Source of the DNA: Streptomyces nojiriensis
Lineage (GTDB): Bacteria > Actinomycetota > Actinomycetes > Streptomycetales > Streptomycetaceae
DNA: 64,000 nucleotides
Assembly (NCBI RefSeq): GCF_017639205.1
Contig: NZ_CP071139.1
Coordinates: 8,741,501-8,805,500 of the forward strand
Direction of reading: 5' to 3'
The position numbers were made by a program, and so were the translations under genes. Below the pieces are notes generated by a model, which worked only from the letters and a program-made list of their open reading frames with translations, was not told the DNA's origin and made no database searches. This document shows positions 7,279 to 15,383 of this stretch, in pieces (position 1 is the stretch's first letter; every line of letters begins with the position of its first letter).

Positions 7279-8418
7279 GTGGATGCCAGGGCGAGCACGG
7301 ATGCGCAGACGCGGGTCGGCGGGATCCTCCAGGAGCTCGTCGACTCCGGTCAGGAGAGCGGCCTCCAGGTGGCCGCCTATCTGGACGGCGAGCCGATCGT
7401 CGACGCCCACGCGGGCTGGATCGACCGGCCCGGCGGCCGTCCGGTCCGGTCCGACACGCTGATCCACAGCTTTTCGACCGGCAAGGGCTTCACCGCGACC
7501 CTGGTGCACGTGCTCGCCGAGCGCGGGCTGATCGACTACGACACCCCCATCGCGCACTACTGGCCCGAGTTCGGGGCGCACGGCAAGGAGCGGGCCACCG
7601 TACGGCACGCCCTGACGCATGCCGTCGGAGTGCCGCAGCTCCCCGCCGCCCTCACACCGGAGGAGCTGTGCGACTGGGACACGATGTGCGCGATCGTCGC
7701 GGCGGCGGAGCCCCTGTGGGAGCCGGGTTCCGCCAGCGGGTACCACGGTTGGACCTTCGGCTGGATCCTCGGCGAGACCGTGCGCCGCATCACCGGCCTG
7801 ACCCCGGCCGAGGCCCTGCGCACGTACGTGAGCGAGCCGCTCGGGGTGGCCGACGAGCTCTACTTCGGCCTGCCCGAGAGCGAGCTCGCCCGGACGGCGC
7901 CGCTGGTGGAGGGCAACTGGGCGGCCGGGCTGGAAGCCCTTCCCCCCTCCGTGCCCTTCCGCCGGTACGTCGTCCCGAACCCCGGCGTGTGGACCGTGGC
8001 CGAACTCGCCAACCGCCGCGCGTACCTGCTGGCCGACCTGCCCGCGTGCGGCACCACGACCGCGCGGGCCGCCGCCCGGCTCTACGCCGCCCTGACCGGC
8101 GAGGTCGAGGGCGTGCGGCTGGTGTCTCCCCGGCGGGTGGCCCTGGCGGCGGAGGTGGCGGTCGAGGGCAAGGACCTGATGCTTCTCGGCAGGTACGCCA
8201 AGGGGCTCGGCTACTTCGTCGGCCTGCCTCAGATGGCGGGCGAACGCACGGCTTTCGGCCACCAGGGCAGCGGCGGCAGCATCGCCTTCGCCGACCGCGC
8301 CCGCGGCCTGGCCTTTTGTCTCACCCGGACGCGCCTGGTGGGCGGCGCGGCCGACACGGCCGCCCGGACACTGGCGGACGAGGTCAGGTCGGCCGTCACA
8401 GGGGCGAAGGGGTCCTGA
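7279..8418 (+). CDS. Serine hydrolase, beta-lactamase/esterase (family VIII) type
   Basis: A 379-residue cytosolic protein (no signal peptide) with the class C beta-lactamase fold, closest in pattern to family VIII esterases. S-T-G-K at residues 66-69 gives the nucleophile and lysine; YHGWTFGWILGE (Tyr155) is the tyrosine motif in the esterase form; FGHQGSGG near the C-terminus replaces the KTG element. It probably hydrolyses small esters. The start is GTG 7279; a frame-open GTG at 7216 lies inside the terminator hairpin. Its 3' end overlaps the convergent exporter gene by 23 bases. Confidence 0.82.
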   Translation: MDARASTDAQTRVGGILQELVDSGQESGLQVAAYLDGEPIVDAHAGWIDRPGGRPVRSDTLIHSFSTGKGFTATLVHVLAERGLIDYDTPIAHYWPEFGAHGKERATVRHALTHAVGVPQLPAALTPEELCDWDTMCAIVAAAEPLWEPGSASGYHGWTFGWILGETVRRITGLTPAEALRTYVSEPLGVADELYFGLPESELARTAPLVEGNWAAGLEALPPSVPFRRYVVPNPGVWTVAELANRRAYLLADLPACGTTTARAAARLYAALTGEVEGVRLVSPRRVALAAEVAVEGKDLMLLGRYAKGLGYFVGLPQMAGERTAFGHQGSGGSIAFADRARGLAFCLTRTRLVGGAADTAARTLADEVRSAVTGAKGS

Positions 8419-9679
8419 CGCGCCGCAGCCCCCGGACCCGTACCGCAGCCCCGACCGCGGCGAGTGCGACGGTCGCGATCCCCGACGCGGCCAGCACCTG
8501 CCGGGGCCCCAGCAGCGCGATCAGCGGGCCGCCCAGCGCGGTGCCCACCGGCCCGGCGGTCAGCAGGGCGGCGCTGCGGGCGGCAAGGACCGTGGTCAGC
8601 GAGGCGGCCGGGGTGCGTTCCTGGAAGAGGGTGTAGGACAGCGCCGTGAACGGTCCGTAGATCAGGCCGCCGAGGGTGAAGCAGGCCAGGGTGACGGCCG
8701 CCGGCGCGCCGAGGCCGAAGGGTACGAGCGCCAGCCCCCAGCCCGCGACGATCCCCAGGGTGACCGGCCACAGCGGGAACCGGCGCAGCGCGCCCGCGGC
8801 CAGGCCGCCCAGCACGGCGCCCACTCCGAACAGCGTCCAGTACAGCCCGAGCAGGCCCGCCCCGGCGTGCAGGTCGTCGGTGACGTGCAACGGGAGCGCG
8901 ACCTCGGCCGGCCCGTAGAGGAAGTTGAAGAACCAGGTCAGGGCCAGGACGCCGAGGAGCTCGGGCTGCTTGCGCAGCAGCCGCAGGCCGGCCGCCGACC
9001 GGTCGGCGTCGACCGGCGCGGTCGTCGCCTCCTTCCCGTCCTTCCCGTCCTGTCCGGCCACCGCGCCCCGCAGCCGCCCGACCTGGGCGGCGAGCACGGC
9101 GAAGGACAGCGCGTCGAGACCGATGAGCCAGGCGGGACTGATCACCGCCGCCAGGAACCCGGCGAGCGCGGGACCGACGACGATGGAGGCCGAGACACTG
9201 GAACTCACCAGCGCGTTGGCCGCCAGCCGCTGGTCGGGCGGAAGTACCTGCGCGAGCAGGGAGTACCTGCCCGCGTTCCCCCAGGCGTGCAGGACGGACG
9301 AGCCCGCGAGCAGGGCCACGTACAGCACCGGGTGAAGCACCCCCGCGGCCCAGGCCAGCGGCACACAGCCGAGGAGCACCGCGCGGATCCGGCTGTCGGC
9401 CACCAGCAGCCGCCCGGCGGGAAGCCGGCGCAGCCACCGCCCGAAGAGCAGGGCACCGGCCGCCCCGGGAAGCGCGTACGCGGCGAGCGCGGCCCCCAGG
9501 AGCATCCCGGACCGCCCCGGAGGAGCGATCTCGATGGCCAGCCACGCCACGGCGACCACGCTCATCCCGTCACCGAGATCGGAGGCCGCCAGCGCGGGCA
9601 GCAGCCGCCGGAAGTCGGGATGGGCGAACAGCGGCCGGTAGGACCGGGGCAGGAGGCGAGTTGTCTGTACGGGAGTCAC
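8396..9679 (-). CDS. MFS drug-exporter-like transporter
   Basis: A 427-residue major facilitator with about 12 membrane helices, of the drug:H+ antiporter kind seen next to MerR-type regulators; the substrate is unknown. It is divergent from a SoxR-like regulator. The predicted promoter has TTGACT as -35 and a 19-base spacer containing the dyad; this puts the transcription start at or within a base or two of GTG 9679, so the mRNA may be leaderless. The longer in-frame start (9706) would fall inside the dyad and is rejected. Confidence 0.82.
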   Translation of the reverse strand: MTPVQTTRLLPRSYRPLFAHPDFRRLLPALAASDLGDGMSVVAVAWLAIEIAPPGRSGMLLGAALAAYALPGAAGALLFGRWLRRLPAGRLLVADSRIRAVLLGCVPLAWAAGVLHPVLYVALLAGSSVLHAWGNAGRYSLLAQVLPPDQRLAANALVSSSVSASIVVGPALAGFLAAVISPAWLIGLDALSFAVLAAQVGRLRGAVAGQDGKDGKEATTAPVDADRSAAGLRLLRKQPELLGVLALTWFFNFLYGPAEVALPLHVTDDLHAGAGLLGLYWTLFGVGAVLGGLAAGALRRFPLWPVTLGIVAGWGLALVPFGLGAPAAVTLACFTLGGLIYGPFTALSYTLFQERTPAASLTTVLAARSAALLTAGPVGTALGGPLIALLGPRQVLAASGIATVALAAVGAAVRVRGLRRVRTPSPL

Positions 9680-9685
9680 CAGGTC

Positions 9686-9716
9686 AGACTCATGGTTCAA
9701 GCGCACTTGAAGTCAA
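9686..9716 (-). promoter_or_regulatory. SoxR/MerR-type operator-promoter of the exporter
   Basis: On the minus strand: TTGACT (9716-9711), then a 19-base spacer, then GAGTCT (9691-9686) at the -10 position. The 16-bp dyad TTCAAG-TGCG-CTTGAA (9696-9711) lies mainly in the spacer and just overlaps the -35. This is the arrangement MerR-family activators twist, and it resembles the SoxR box TTGACnTCAAGnnnnCTTGA. Confidence 0.65.
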
Positions 9717-9730
9717 GGGGGGAGTGACGG

Positions 9731-10162
9731 GTGCGACAGCTCGGGATCGGTGAGCTCGCTCGGCAGGTGGGGATGAACCCCTCGGCGCTGCGCTACTACG
9801 AGAGCGTCGGCCTGCTGCCGCCCGCCGGACGGGCCGCGGGACGGCGCGTCTACCCGGCCGGCACCGTGCGGCGGCTCGCGCTGATCAAGATGGCCCAGCG
9901 GGCCGGATTCACCCTCGCCGAGATCCGCGACCTCCTCGACGGCGACGCCGAGCGCGGCGCCACCCGGCAGTGGCGCGCCCTCGCCGAGAGCAAGCTCCCC
10001 GAACTGGACCGGTTCATCGAGCAGACGCAGATCCTGCGCAACGCCGTCGCCGACTGCCTGGCGTGCGGATGCATGAACTTCGAGAAGTGCGCGCTGCTCT
10101 CCGCCGAAGGCCCCGGGGCTGCCGGGCCGGGCGATCGGGGAGCCCCGGCGGATGAGGCATGA
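9731..10162 (+). CDS. SoxR-like MerR-family regulator with [2Fe-2S]-type cysteines
   Basis: A 143-residue MerR-family activator. The N-terminal winged helix (IGELARQVGMNPSALRYYE, then GLLPPAG and RRVY) is standard. The C-terminus has Cys109, 112, 114 and 120, i.e. C-x2-C-x-C-x5-C, the spacing of the SoxR [2Fe-2S] ligands. It therefore probably senses redox-active compounds or oxidants and switches on the divergent exporter. The start is GTG 9731 with GGGGGAG upstream. An alternative is a non-redox MerR protein whose cysteines bind metal; the spacing favours SoxR. Confidence 0.85.
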   Translation: MRQLGIGELARQVGMNPSALRYYESVGLLPPAGRAAGRRVYPAGTVRRLALIKMAQRAGFTLAEIRDLLDGDAERGATRQWRALAESKLPELDRFIEQTQILRNAVADCLACGCMNFEKCALLSAEGPGAAGPGDRGAPADEA

Positions 10163-10169
10163 TCGGGGG

Positions 10170-10874
10170 ATGTCTGATCGCATCATCGCCGCCTGTGACG
10201 GAGCGGCCAAAGGTAATCCCGGGCCGGCCGGCTGGGGTTGGGTCATCGCCGACGCCCAGGGACGCCCCGAGCGTTGGGAGGCCGGTCCGCTGGGGCGGGC
10301 CACCAACAACATCGGGGAGCTGACCGCCCTCCAGCGGCTGCTGGAGGCGGTGGACCCGGGGACGCCCGTCGAGGTGCGGATGGACTCCCAGTACGCGATG
10401 AAGGCCGTGACCCAGTGGCTGCCGGGCTGGAAGCGCAACGGGTGGAAGACCGCCTCCGGCCAGCCGGTCGCCAACCGGGAACTCGTCGAGGCGATCGACC
10501 GGCTGCTGGCCGACCGTGACGTCACCTTCCAGTACGTGCCCGCGCACCGCGAGGACGGCGACCACCTGAACGCGATCGCCGATCAGGCCGCCAGCGACGC
10601 GGCGGTCAGGCAGGAGGCCGCCGGTACCGCCCTCGGCAGCACCGAGATGCCGGTTCCCGCTCCGGCCGCGGCTTCCCCCGCGCGCCGCAAGGCGGCATCG
10701 CCGGGGAAGCGTTCGTCCGCGCGCACCGCGCCCGGCGGTGGCGGATCCCGGGCCATCAAGGCGAAGTTCCCCGGCAGCTGCGCCTGCGGAAAGCCCTACG
10801 CGGCCGGTGACATGATCACCAAGAACGGCAGCCGCTGGGGCCACCAGGCCTGCGGTTCGCAAGACGCCCTCTAG
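10170..10874 (+). CDS. RNase HI-family protein with C-terminal Cys domain
   Basis: A 234-residue protein. Residues 1-145 form an RNase HI domain: Asp10 in CDGAAKGNPGPAGWG, Glu50 in NNIGEL, Asp72 in RMDSQ, then VPAHREDGDHLNAIADQAA with His126 and Asp138. All catalytic acids are present, so it should cut RNA in RNA:DNA hybrids. A 50-residue Ala/Pro/Ser/Arg linker leads to a small C-terminal module SCACGKPYAAGD...GHQAC that may bind zinc. The start at 10170 follows GGGGG closely; an in-frame ATG at 10152 is possible and would overlap the regulator's stop. Confidence 0.85.
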   Translation: MSDRIIAACDGAAKGNPGPAGWGWVIADAQGRPERWEAGPLGRATNNIGELTALQRLLEAVDPGTPVEVRMDSQYAMKAVTQWLPGWKRNGWKTASGQPVANRELVEAIDRLLADRDVTFQYVPAHREDGDHLNAIADQAASDAAVRQEAAGTALGSTEMPVPAPAAASPARRKAASPGKRSSARTAPGGGGSRAIKAKFPGSCACGKPYAAGDMITKNGSRWGHQACGSQDAL

Positions 10875-11623
10875 GGCCGGTGGACGCGCAGGTACTCCAC
10901 CGCGTAGGACATCTGCGAGACGCCCGGGTCGGGCGCCGGGTGGTAGCGCCCGGCGCACACGGACAGGTTGACGATGAGGTACGCCCGCCAGTTGCGCCCG
11001 ACTCCCCGGCGGTCGGCGAAGACCCGGGTGCCGTTGACCCACCACACGACCGAGCGCGTCCCGAACTCGACCTTGAGGTCGATCCAGCCGCCGGGGGTGA
11101 TGGCGGAGTCCCGGTGGTAGCGCGAGCCGCCCTTGACGTGGTTGGAGAGTTCGAGCAGGTCGGGGTTGTCGGGGTGGTACTCGAAGACGTCGATCTCGTT
11201 GCCGCCGTCCCGCCAGGTCCAGATCGCCGGCCAGGCCCCGAGCTCGGAGGGCAGCCGTACCCGGGACTCCAGTACGTCACCGGTCCGCACCATGAACGCT
11301 TCCTCGCTGCCCTCGGTGGTCAGGAGGCCCGCGTTCCACTTGCCGTCCGGGCGGCGGGTGGCCCGGAAGGTGCCGGTGCGGCTGTAGGAGGGGTCTGCCA
11401 CGAGGTAGTCGAGTTTGTTGTCACCGGTGTTGGTGGGGCCGCCGTTCGGATAGGCCCAGGACCGGCCGGCGACCCACTGGGTGGTCGACCTGAAGTCCGC
11501 GGTGAAGACCGGGGCCCGGGCGCTCAGCGGTGCGGCCCCATCGGCGGGGGTACCGGTGATGCGTCCTGTGAGCCGTCGGAACCAAGAGAGAACCTGAGTG
11601 AGCACGAGCGGCTCCTTCCCCAT
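10871..11623 (-). CDS. Glycoside hydrolase family 16-like protein
   Basis: A 250-residue beta-jelly-roll protein with the GH16 active-site pattern E-x-D-x-x-E, here NEIDVFE (Glu143, Asp145, Glu148), preceded by GAWPAIWTW as in endo-beta-glucanases. Family members cleave beta-1,3 or 1,3-1,4 glucans, agar or carrageenan; the substrate here is open. The N-terminus (MGKEPLVLTQVLSWFRRL) shows no usual Sec or Tat signal, which is odd for a secreted family. The start at 11623 has AAGGAG nine bases upstream. The end overlaps the RNase H stop by four bases. Confidence 0.78.
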   Translation of the reverse strand: MGKEPLVLTQVLSWFRRLTGRITGTPADGAAPLSARAPVFTADFRSTTQWVAGRSWAYPNGGPTNTGDNKLDYLVADPSYSRTGTFRATRRPDGKWNAGLLTTEGSEEAFMVRTGDVLESRVRLPSELGAWPAIWTWRDGGNEIDVFEYHPDNPDLLELSNHVKGGSRYHRDSAITPGGWIDLKVEFGTRSVVWWVNGTRVFADRRGVGRNWRAYLIVNLSVCAGRYHPAPDPGVSQMSYAVEYLRVHRP

Positions 11624-11680
11624 GGGTTGACGCTCCTTCAGCATGCCCGGTCGCGGTGCGTTACATACCGGTGGACCGGT

Positions 11681-11710
11681 TTGTCTTTGAACCGCACCAT
11701 CACGTAATAA
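11681..11710 (+). promoter_or_regulatory. Candidate sigma-70-type promoter for the acetyltransferase
   Basis: TTGTCT (11681-11686), 18-base spacer, TAATAA (11705-11710) in an unusually AT-rich stretch, about 100 bases before the acetyltransferase ATG. A short repeat ACCGGT-GG-ACCGGT (11667-11680) lies just upstream and may be an operator. Confidence 0.5.
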
Positions 11711-11811
11711 TCGTTAGGCGGATGGGCCCATTACTTGCGAGGGTGGGGTCCGTGCGGACCGCCCGAGTCCCGGCGGCCGACTCGAAGAGCAGAGCGAGGA
11801 GTTGCACCCGT

Positions 11812-12219
11812 ATGTGGAAGTGTGAGCGTGTCATCGGTGCCGACCTGGACGTCGAGGAGGTGCTCGGCGTCTACCGTGCGTCCACCCTCGCCGAGCGCCG
11901 CCCCGTGGGCGACGTCGAGCGCTTCACCCGGATGCTGGCCGGAGCCAACCTGGTCGTCGTCGCCCGGGCCGAGGACGGCCGCCTCATCGGCATCGCCCGA
12001 TCGATCACCGACGGCGCGTACTCGACCTACCTCGGCGATCTCGCCGTCGACGTCGCCTTCCAGGGGCAGGGCGTGGGCCGCGAGCTCATCCGCGTCACGC
12101 GGGAAGCGGCGCCCGAGGCGAAGCTGGTCCTGCTCGCCGCGCCGGCCGCCGTCGACTACTACCCGCACGTCGGCTTCACCCGCCACGAGTCCGCCTGGAC
12201 CATGGACCGCCTGCAGTAG
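11812..12219 (+). CDS. GNAT-family N-acetyltransferase
   Basis: A 135-residue GNAT enzyme. Acetyl-CoA-binding motif A is plain: LAVDVAFQGQGVGRELI (Q/R-x-x-G-x-G/A), with VDYYPHVGF typical of the C-terminal strand. The amine substrate cannot be told. ATG 11812 has GAGGAG ten bases upstream; the frame upstream looks noncoding. The gene stands alone between a divergent GH16 gene and a lipoprotein gene. Confidence 0.82.
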   Translation: MWKCERVIGADLDVEEVLGVYRASTLAERRPVGDVERFTRMLAGANLVVVARAEDGRLIGIARSITDGAYSTYLGDLAVDVAFQGQGVGRELIRVTREAAPEAKLVLLAAPAAVDYYPHVGFTRHESAWTMDRLQ

Positions 12220-12303
12220 GGCGACGACGGCCTCAACATCCGTTTTCCGTAAGCCAGTTAAGCGTGTCCATGGCGGGGTACCATCCGTGCCGTGGGGGGA
12301 CTG

Positions 12304-13215
12304 GTGGCAGAGAGCAGAGGGAAGGCCGTCCTGCGCGCCTGCGGCTGCGCGGTGGCGGGACTGTTCCTCATCGCGGGGTGCACGGCCGACGGCACGCAGA
12401 AGGGCGGCGCGGCGAGCGGCACCCCGGGCACGTCGGCCTCGCCGTCGGGCACGGGCGGATCCGGCACGGGCGGTTCGGGTACGGGCGGTTCGGGTACGGG
12501 CAGCCCCGGCACAGGCGGTCCCGGCGCGAGCGCCCCGGCCGCCCGGCCGAGCAGTCCTGCCCGGATCCCGATGCCCCCGGTCGACGAGTCCAAGCAGCCG
12601 AAGACGGCCGCCGAGGCCCGCGACCTGCTCGGCCGGATCATCGTCGCCGAGCAGGACCTCGGACCCGAGGTCGTGCGCAGCGCCCCGTTCGAGAGCGGTC
12701 CCGGCCGCTGGCCCGTGCTCGACGAAAGCTGCGTCTGGCAGACCGAGGGCCTGCCGGACGACGTGCTCGCCACGAGCACCCGCCACTTCCACATCCCGGC
12801 CAAGGGCGGCCGCGGCCGCGTGCGGATCAACGCCACGGTCACCGTCCACCACAACCGCGAGGAATCCGGCTGGGAGACCGCCCGCGCCATGGAAGAGGTC
12901 CTGCGGTGCCCGGAGCAGAAGCTGCGCGAGGGCGAGGACCTCAAGAGCCTGTGGGGCGGCGCCTTCTACCTCGGCGAGCAGATGAACGAATGGACCGAGG
13001 ACGCCTTCACCGAAACCGGCGAGTACGTCAGCGAGCAGGACGGCGGACCCCACCCCTACACCTGGTCCCAGGCCCAGTTCGGACCCGTCACCGTGGCCAT
13101 CGCCGCCAAGGGCGCGCAGGGCGTCACCAACGACGACCTGACCGCCTACGTGGCCAAGGGCACCGGCCAGATGATGGTCCTGGCCAAGCAGGAGCTCGGA
13201 AAGGCGGCGGGCTGA
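12304..13215 (+). CDS. Lipoprotein, candidate partner of the tandem receptor kinases
   Basis: A 303-residue lipoprotein: signal peptide with lipobox LIAGC (Cys26), then a Gly/Thr/Ser linker with repeated GTGGS units, then a globular domain of about 200 residues with two cysteines (SCVWQ and LRCPE). The layout recalls extracellular sensor domains of mycobacterial kinases, but I cannot assign a family. Its TGA overlaps the ATG of the first receptor kinase by one base, so it is translationally coupled to it. GTG 12304 follows a GGGGGGA site. Confidence 0.78.
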   Translation: MAESRGKAVLRACGCAVAGLFLIAGCTADGTQKGGAASGTPGTSASPSGTGGSGTGGSGTGGSGTGSPGTGGPGASAPAARPSSPARIPMPPVDESKQPKTAAEARDLLGRIIVAEQDLGPEVVRSAPFESGPGRWPVLDESCVWQTEGLPDDVLATSTRHFHIPAKGGRGRVRINATVTVHHNREESGWETARAMEEVLRCPEQKLREGEDLKSLWGGAFYLGEQMNEWTEDAFTETGEYVSEQDGGPHPYTWSQAQFGPVTVAIAAKGAQGVTNDDLTAYVAKGTGQMMVLAKQELGKAAG

Positions 13216-15377
13216 TGGAGCCGCTCCATCCCTCTGACCCCTCCCGGATCGGCGGCCACCGGCTCCTCGGGCGCCTCGGCGCCGGCGGCATGGGCGTCGT
13301 CTACCTCGGCCGGACCGACGACGGAGCGCTCGCCGCGGTCAAGGTGATCCGCGCGGAGTACGCCGAAGAGGCCGACTTCCGGGCCCGCTTCCGGCGCGAG
13401 GCCGAGATCGCCGCCGAGGTGGACAGCCCCTGGGCCGTCCGCGTCACCGGCGCCGACCCGGACGCCACCGAACCGTGGCTCGCCACCGCCTTCGTCGCCG
13501 GACCCTCCCTCGCCGAGGCCGTCGCGGCCCACGGCCCGCTCCCGCTGCGCGCCGTACGGATCCTCGGCAAGGCCATGGCCCAGGCCCTCGCGGTGATGCA
13601 CGAGCAGGGCCTCGTCCACCGCGACGTGAAGCCCGGGAACGTCCTCCTCGGCATGGACGGGCCCCGGCTGATCGACTTCGGGATCGCCCGCGGCGGCGAG
13701 CACACCGCCCTGACCTCCGCCGGCGCCGTACTCGGCACCCCCGGCTTCCTCCCGCCCGAGCAGGCCGAGGGCCGCCCCGCCGAACCGGCCGGCGACGTCT
13801 TCTCGCTCGGCTGCCTCCTCGCGTACGCCGCCACCGGACGGCTGCCCTTCGGCACCGGCACCGTCGACGCGGTGCTCTACCGCACCGTCCACGACGAGCC
13901 CGACTTCGGCCCCGAGGTCCTCGCCGACCCCGAACTCACCGCGCTGCTGCGCACCTGCGTCGCCAAACACCCCGACATCCGGCCCGGCGCGCGCGAGCTG
14001 GACGCCGCACTGACCGAGGACACCCCGGGGGAGGGCACCGACTGGCTGCCCGACCCGGTCGTCGCCACCATCGCCGAACGGGCCGCCGCGCTGCTCGCCC
14101 TGCCCGGCATCGACGAGACCGTCGCCGACCCGGACGCCGCCCCCGCGCCCGGCACGGCCGCGCCGGCGCCCTCCCGCAGGCGGTTCCTCGCCCTCGCCTC
14201 CGGTGGCGCCGTCCTCGCGGCCGGCGGCGGCCTGGCCGCCTGGCTGGCGCTGCGCGACCAGGACAAGCCCGGCACCCCGGCCGCGGACGCCCCGCGGCAG
14301 TGGGTGATCGGGGTGCACGCCGACCTCTCGGGCCCGCAGAAGGCCGCCGGGCAGGCCCAGGAGCGCGGGGTGCGGCTCGCCGTCGACGCCTTCAACTCCC
14401 ACGAGGACAAGCCCTTCACGCTCACCGTCGCCACCGCCGACGACGCCGGGAAGGCGGACCGCTCCGCGGCCGCCGCCGCCGGACTCATCGCCAACCGCGA
14501 CCTGTTCGCCGTGGTGGGCCCCACCGGCAACGACTCCGTGATCCCGTGCCTGGAACTGTACGGCGAGAGCTCCGTCCCCCTGGTGACCGTGTCCGCCCTG
14601 GCGACGACCTTCAGCATCACCGACCGGCGCAGCTTCTTCCAGAGCTGCCCGATCTCCTCGGCCCAGGCCTCCGCCGTCAACCTGCAACTCGTCGGCAAGC
14701 AGGGCGTCCGGCGCATGGGCATCCTCAGCGACCGCGGCGGGGACACGGACACCTGGCAGGCGGCCCTGCTCATGGGCCGCACCATCGGCATCTTCGCACC
14801 CGAGGCCACCTACTACGGGCGCGTCGTCCCCCGCGGAGCCACCGATCTGGCCCCGGTGATCACCGACCTGCTCGCGCACGGCATCGACGGCGTCTTCTAC
14901 ACCGGCACCCCGGCCGGCGGTGCCAAGGTCGCCGGGCTGCTGGCCGCCGCCGGTTTCCGGGGTCCCCGGGCGGCCGACTACACCATCGCCGGCCCCGAGT
15001 TCCTCGGTGCGGCCGGCCAGGCGGCCGAAGGCTGGCAGTTCTTCACCCCGTACACCGGCCCGGAGGCCCCCGAGGTCGCGGAGGTGACCCGGGCGCACCG
15101 GGCGGCGTACGGGTCCGCCCCCGACATCTGGACCGCGGAGGCGTTCGACGCCACCCGCCTGATCATCGACCGGCTGGTCGCCACCGCGGCCGGGGGCGTA
15201 CGCCCCACCCGTGCCGGGCTGCTGGCCGCGCTCACCCAGGGCACCTTCCGCGGCCTGGCCAAGGAGTACACCTTCAACGAAGACCGACAGCTCAAGGGCA
15301 ACATGTACTTCATGCACAGGGTGGAAGGGGGCCGGATGCGCTACGTGGGCCCGGCCGTCCAGCCCGTGGCGGGATAG
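13215..15377 (+). CDS. Receptor Ser/Thr kinase fused to periplasmic-binding-protein domain (copy 1)
   Basis: A 720-residue single-pass protein. Residues 13-270 are a Hanks-type kinase with all key residues: G-loop LGAGGMG (21-27), Lys43, HRDVKPGN (Asp137), DFG (154-156). Residues 319-346 hold a twin-arginine-like motif SRRRFL joined to one membrane helix. Residues 360-715 form a type I periplasmic-binding domain of the amino-acid/amide kind (VIGVHADLSGP, then AVVGPTGNDSV). It probably senses an extracellular ligand and phosphorylates cytoplasmic proteins. It overlaps the lipoprotein stop and is followed six bases later by a homologous copy. Confidence 0.9.
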   Translation: MEPLHPSDPSRIGGHRLLGRLGAGGMGVVYLGRTDDGALAAVKVIRAEYAEEADFRARFRREAEIAAEVDSPWAVRVTGADPDATEPWLATAFVAGPSLAEAVAAHGPLPLRAVRILGKAMAQALAVMHEQGLVHRDVKPGNVLLGMDGPRLIDFGIARGGEHTALTSAGAVLGTPGFLPPEQAEGRPAEPAGDVFSLGCLLAYAATGRLPFGTGTVDAVLYRTVHDEPDFGPEVLADPELTALLRTCVAKHPDIRPGARELDAALTEDTPGEGTDWLPDPVVATIAERAAALLALPGIDETVADPDAAPAPGTAAPAPSRRRFLALASGGAVLAAGGGLAAWLALRDQDKPGTPAADAPRQWVIGVHADLSGPQKAAGQAQERGVRLAVDAFNSHEDKPFTLTVATADDAGKADRSAAAAAGLIANRDLFAVVGPTGNDSVIPCLELYGESSVPLVTVSALATTFSITDRRSFFQSCPISSAQASAVNLQLVGKQGVRRMGILSDRGGDTDTWQAALLMGRTIGIFAPEATYYGRVVPRGATDLAPVITDLLAHGIDGVFYTGTPAGGAKVAGLLAAAGFRGPRAADYTIAGPEFLGAAGQAAEGWQFFTPYTGPEAPEVAEVTRAHRAAYGSAPDIWTAEAFDATRLIIDRLVATAAGGVRPTRAGLLAALTQGTFRGLAKEYTFNEDRQLKGNMYFMHRVEGGRMRYVGPAVQPVAG

Positions 15378-15383
15378 CCCCGG

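Noticed and set aside
12264..13214. Extension of the first receptor kinase upstream to 12264
   Set aside because: This part is the lipoprotein gene read in another frame; the kinase begins at ATG 13215 in overlap with the lipoprotein stop.
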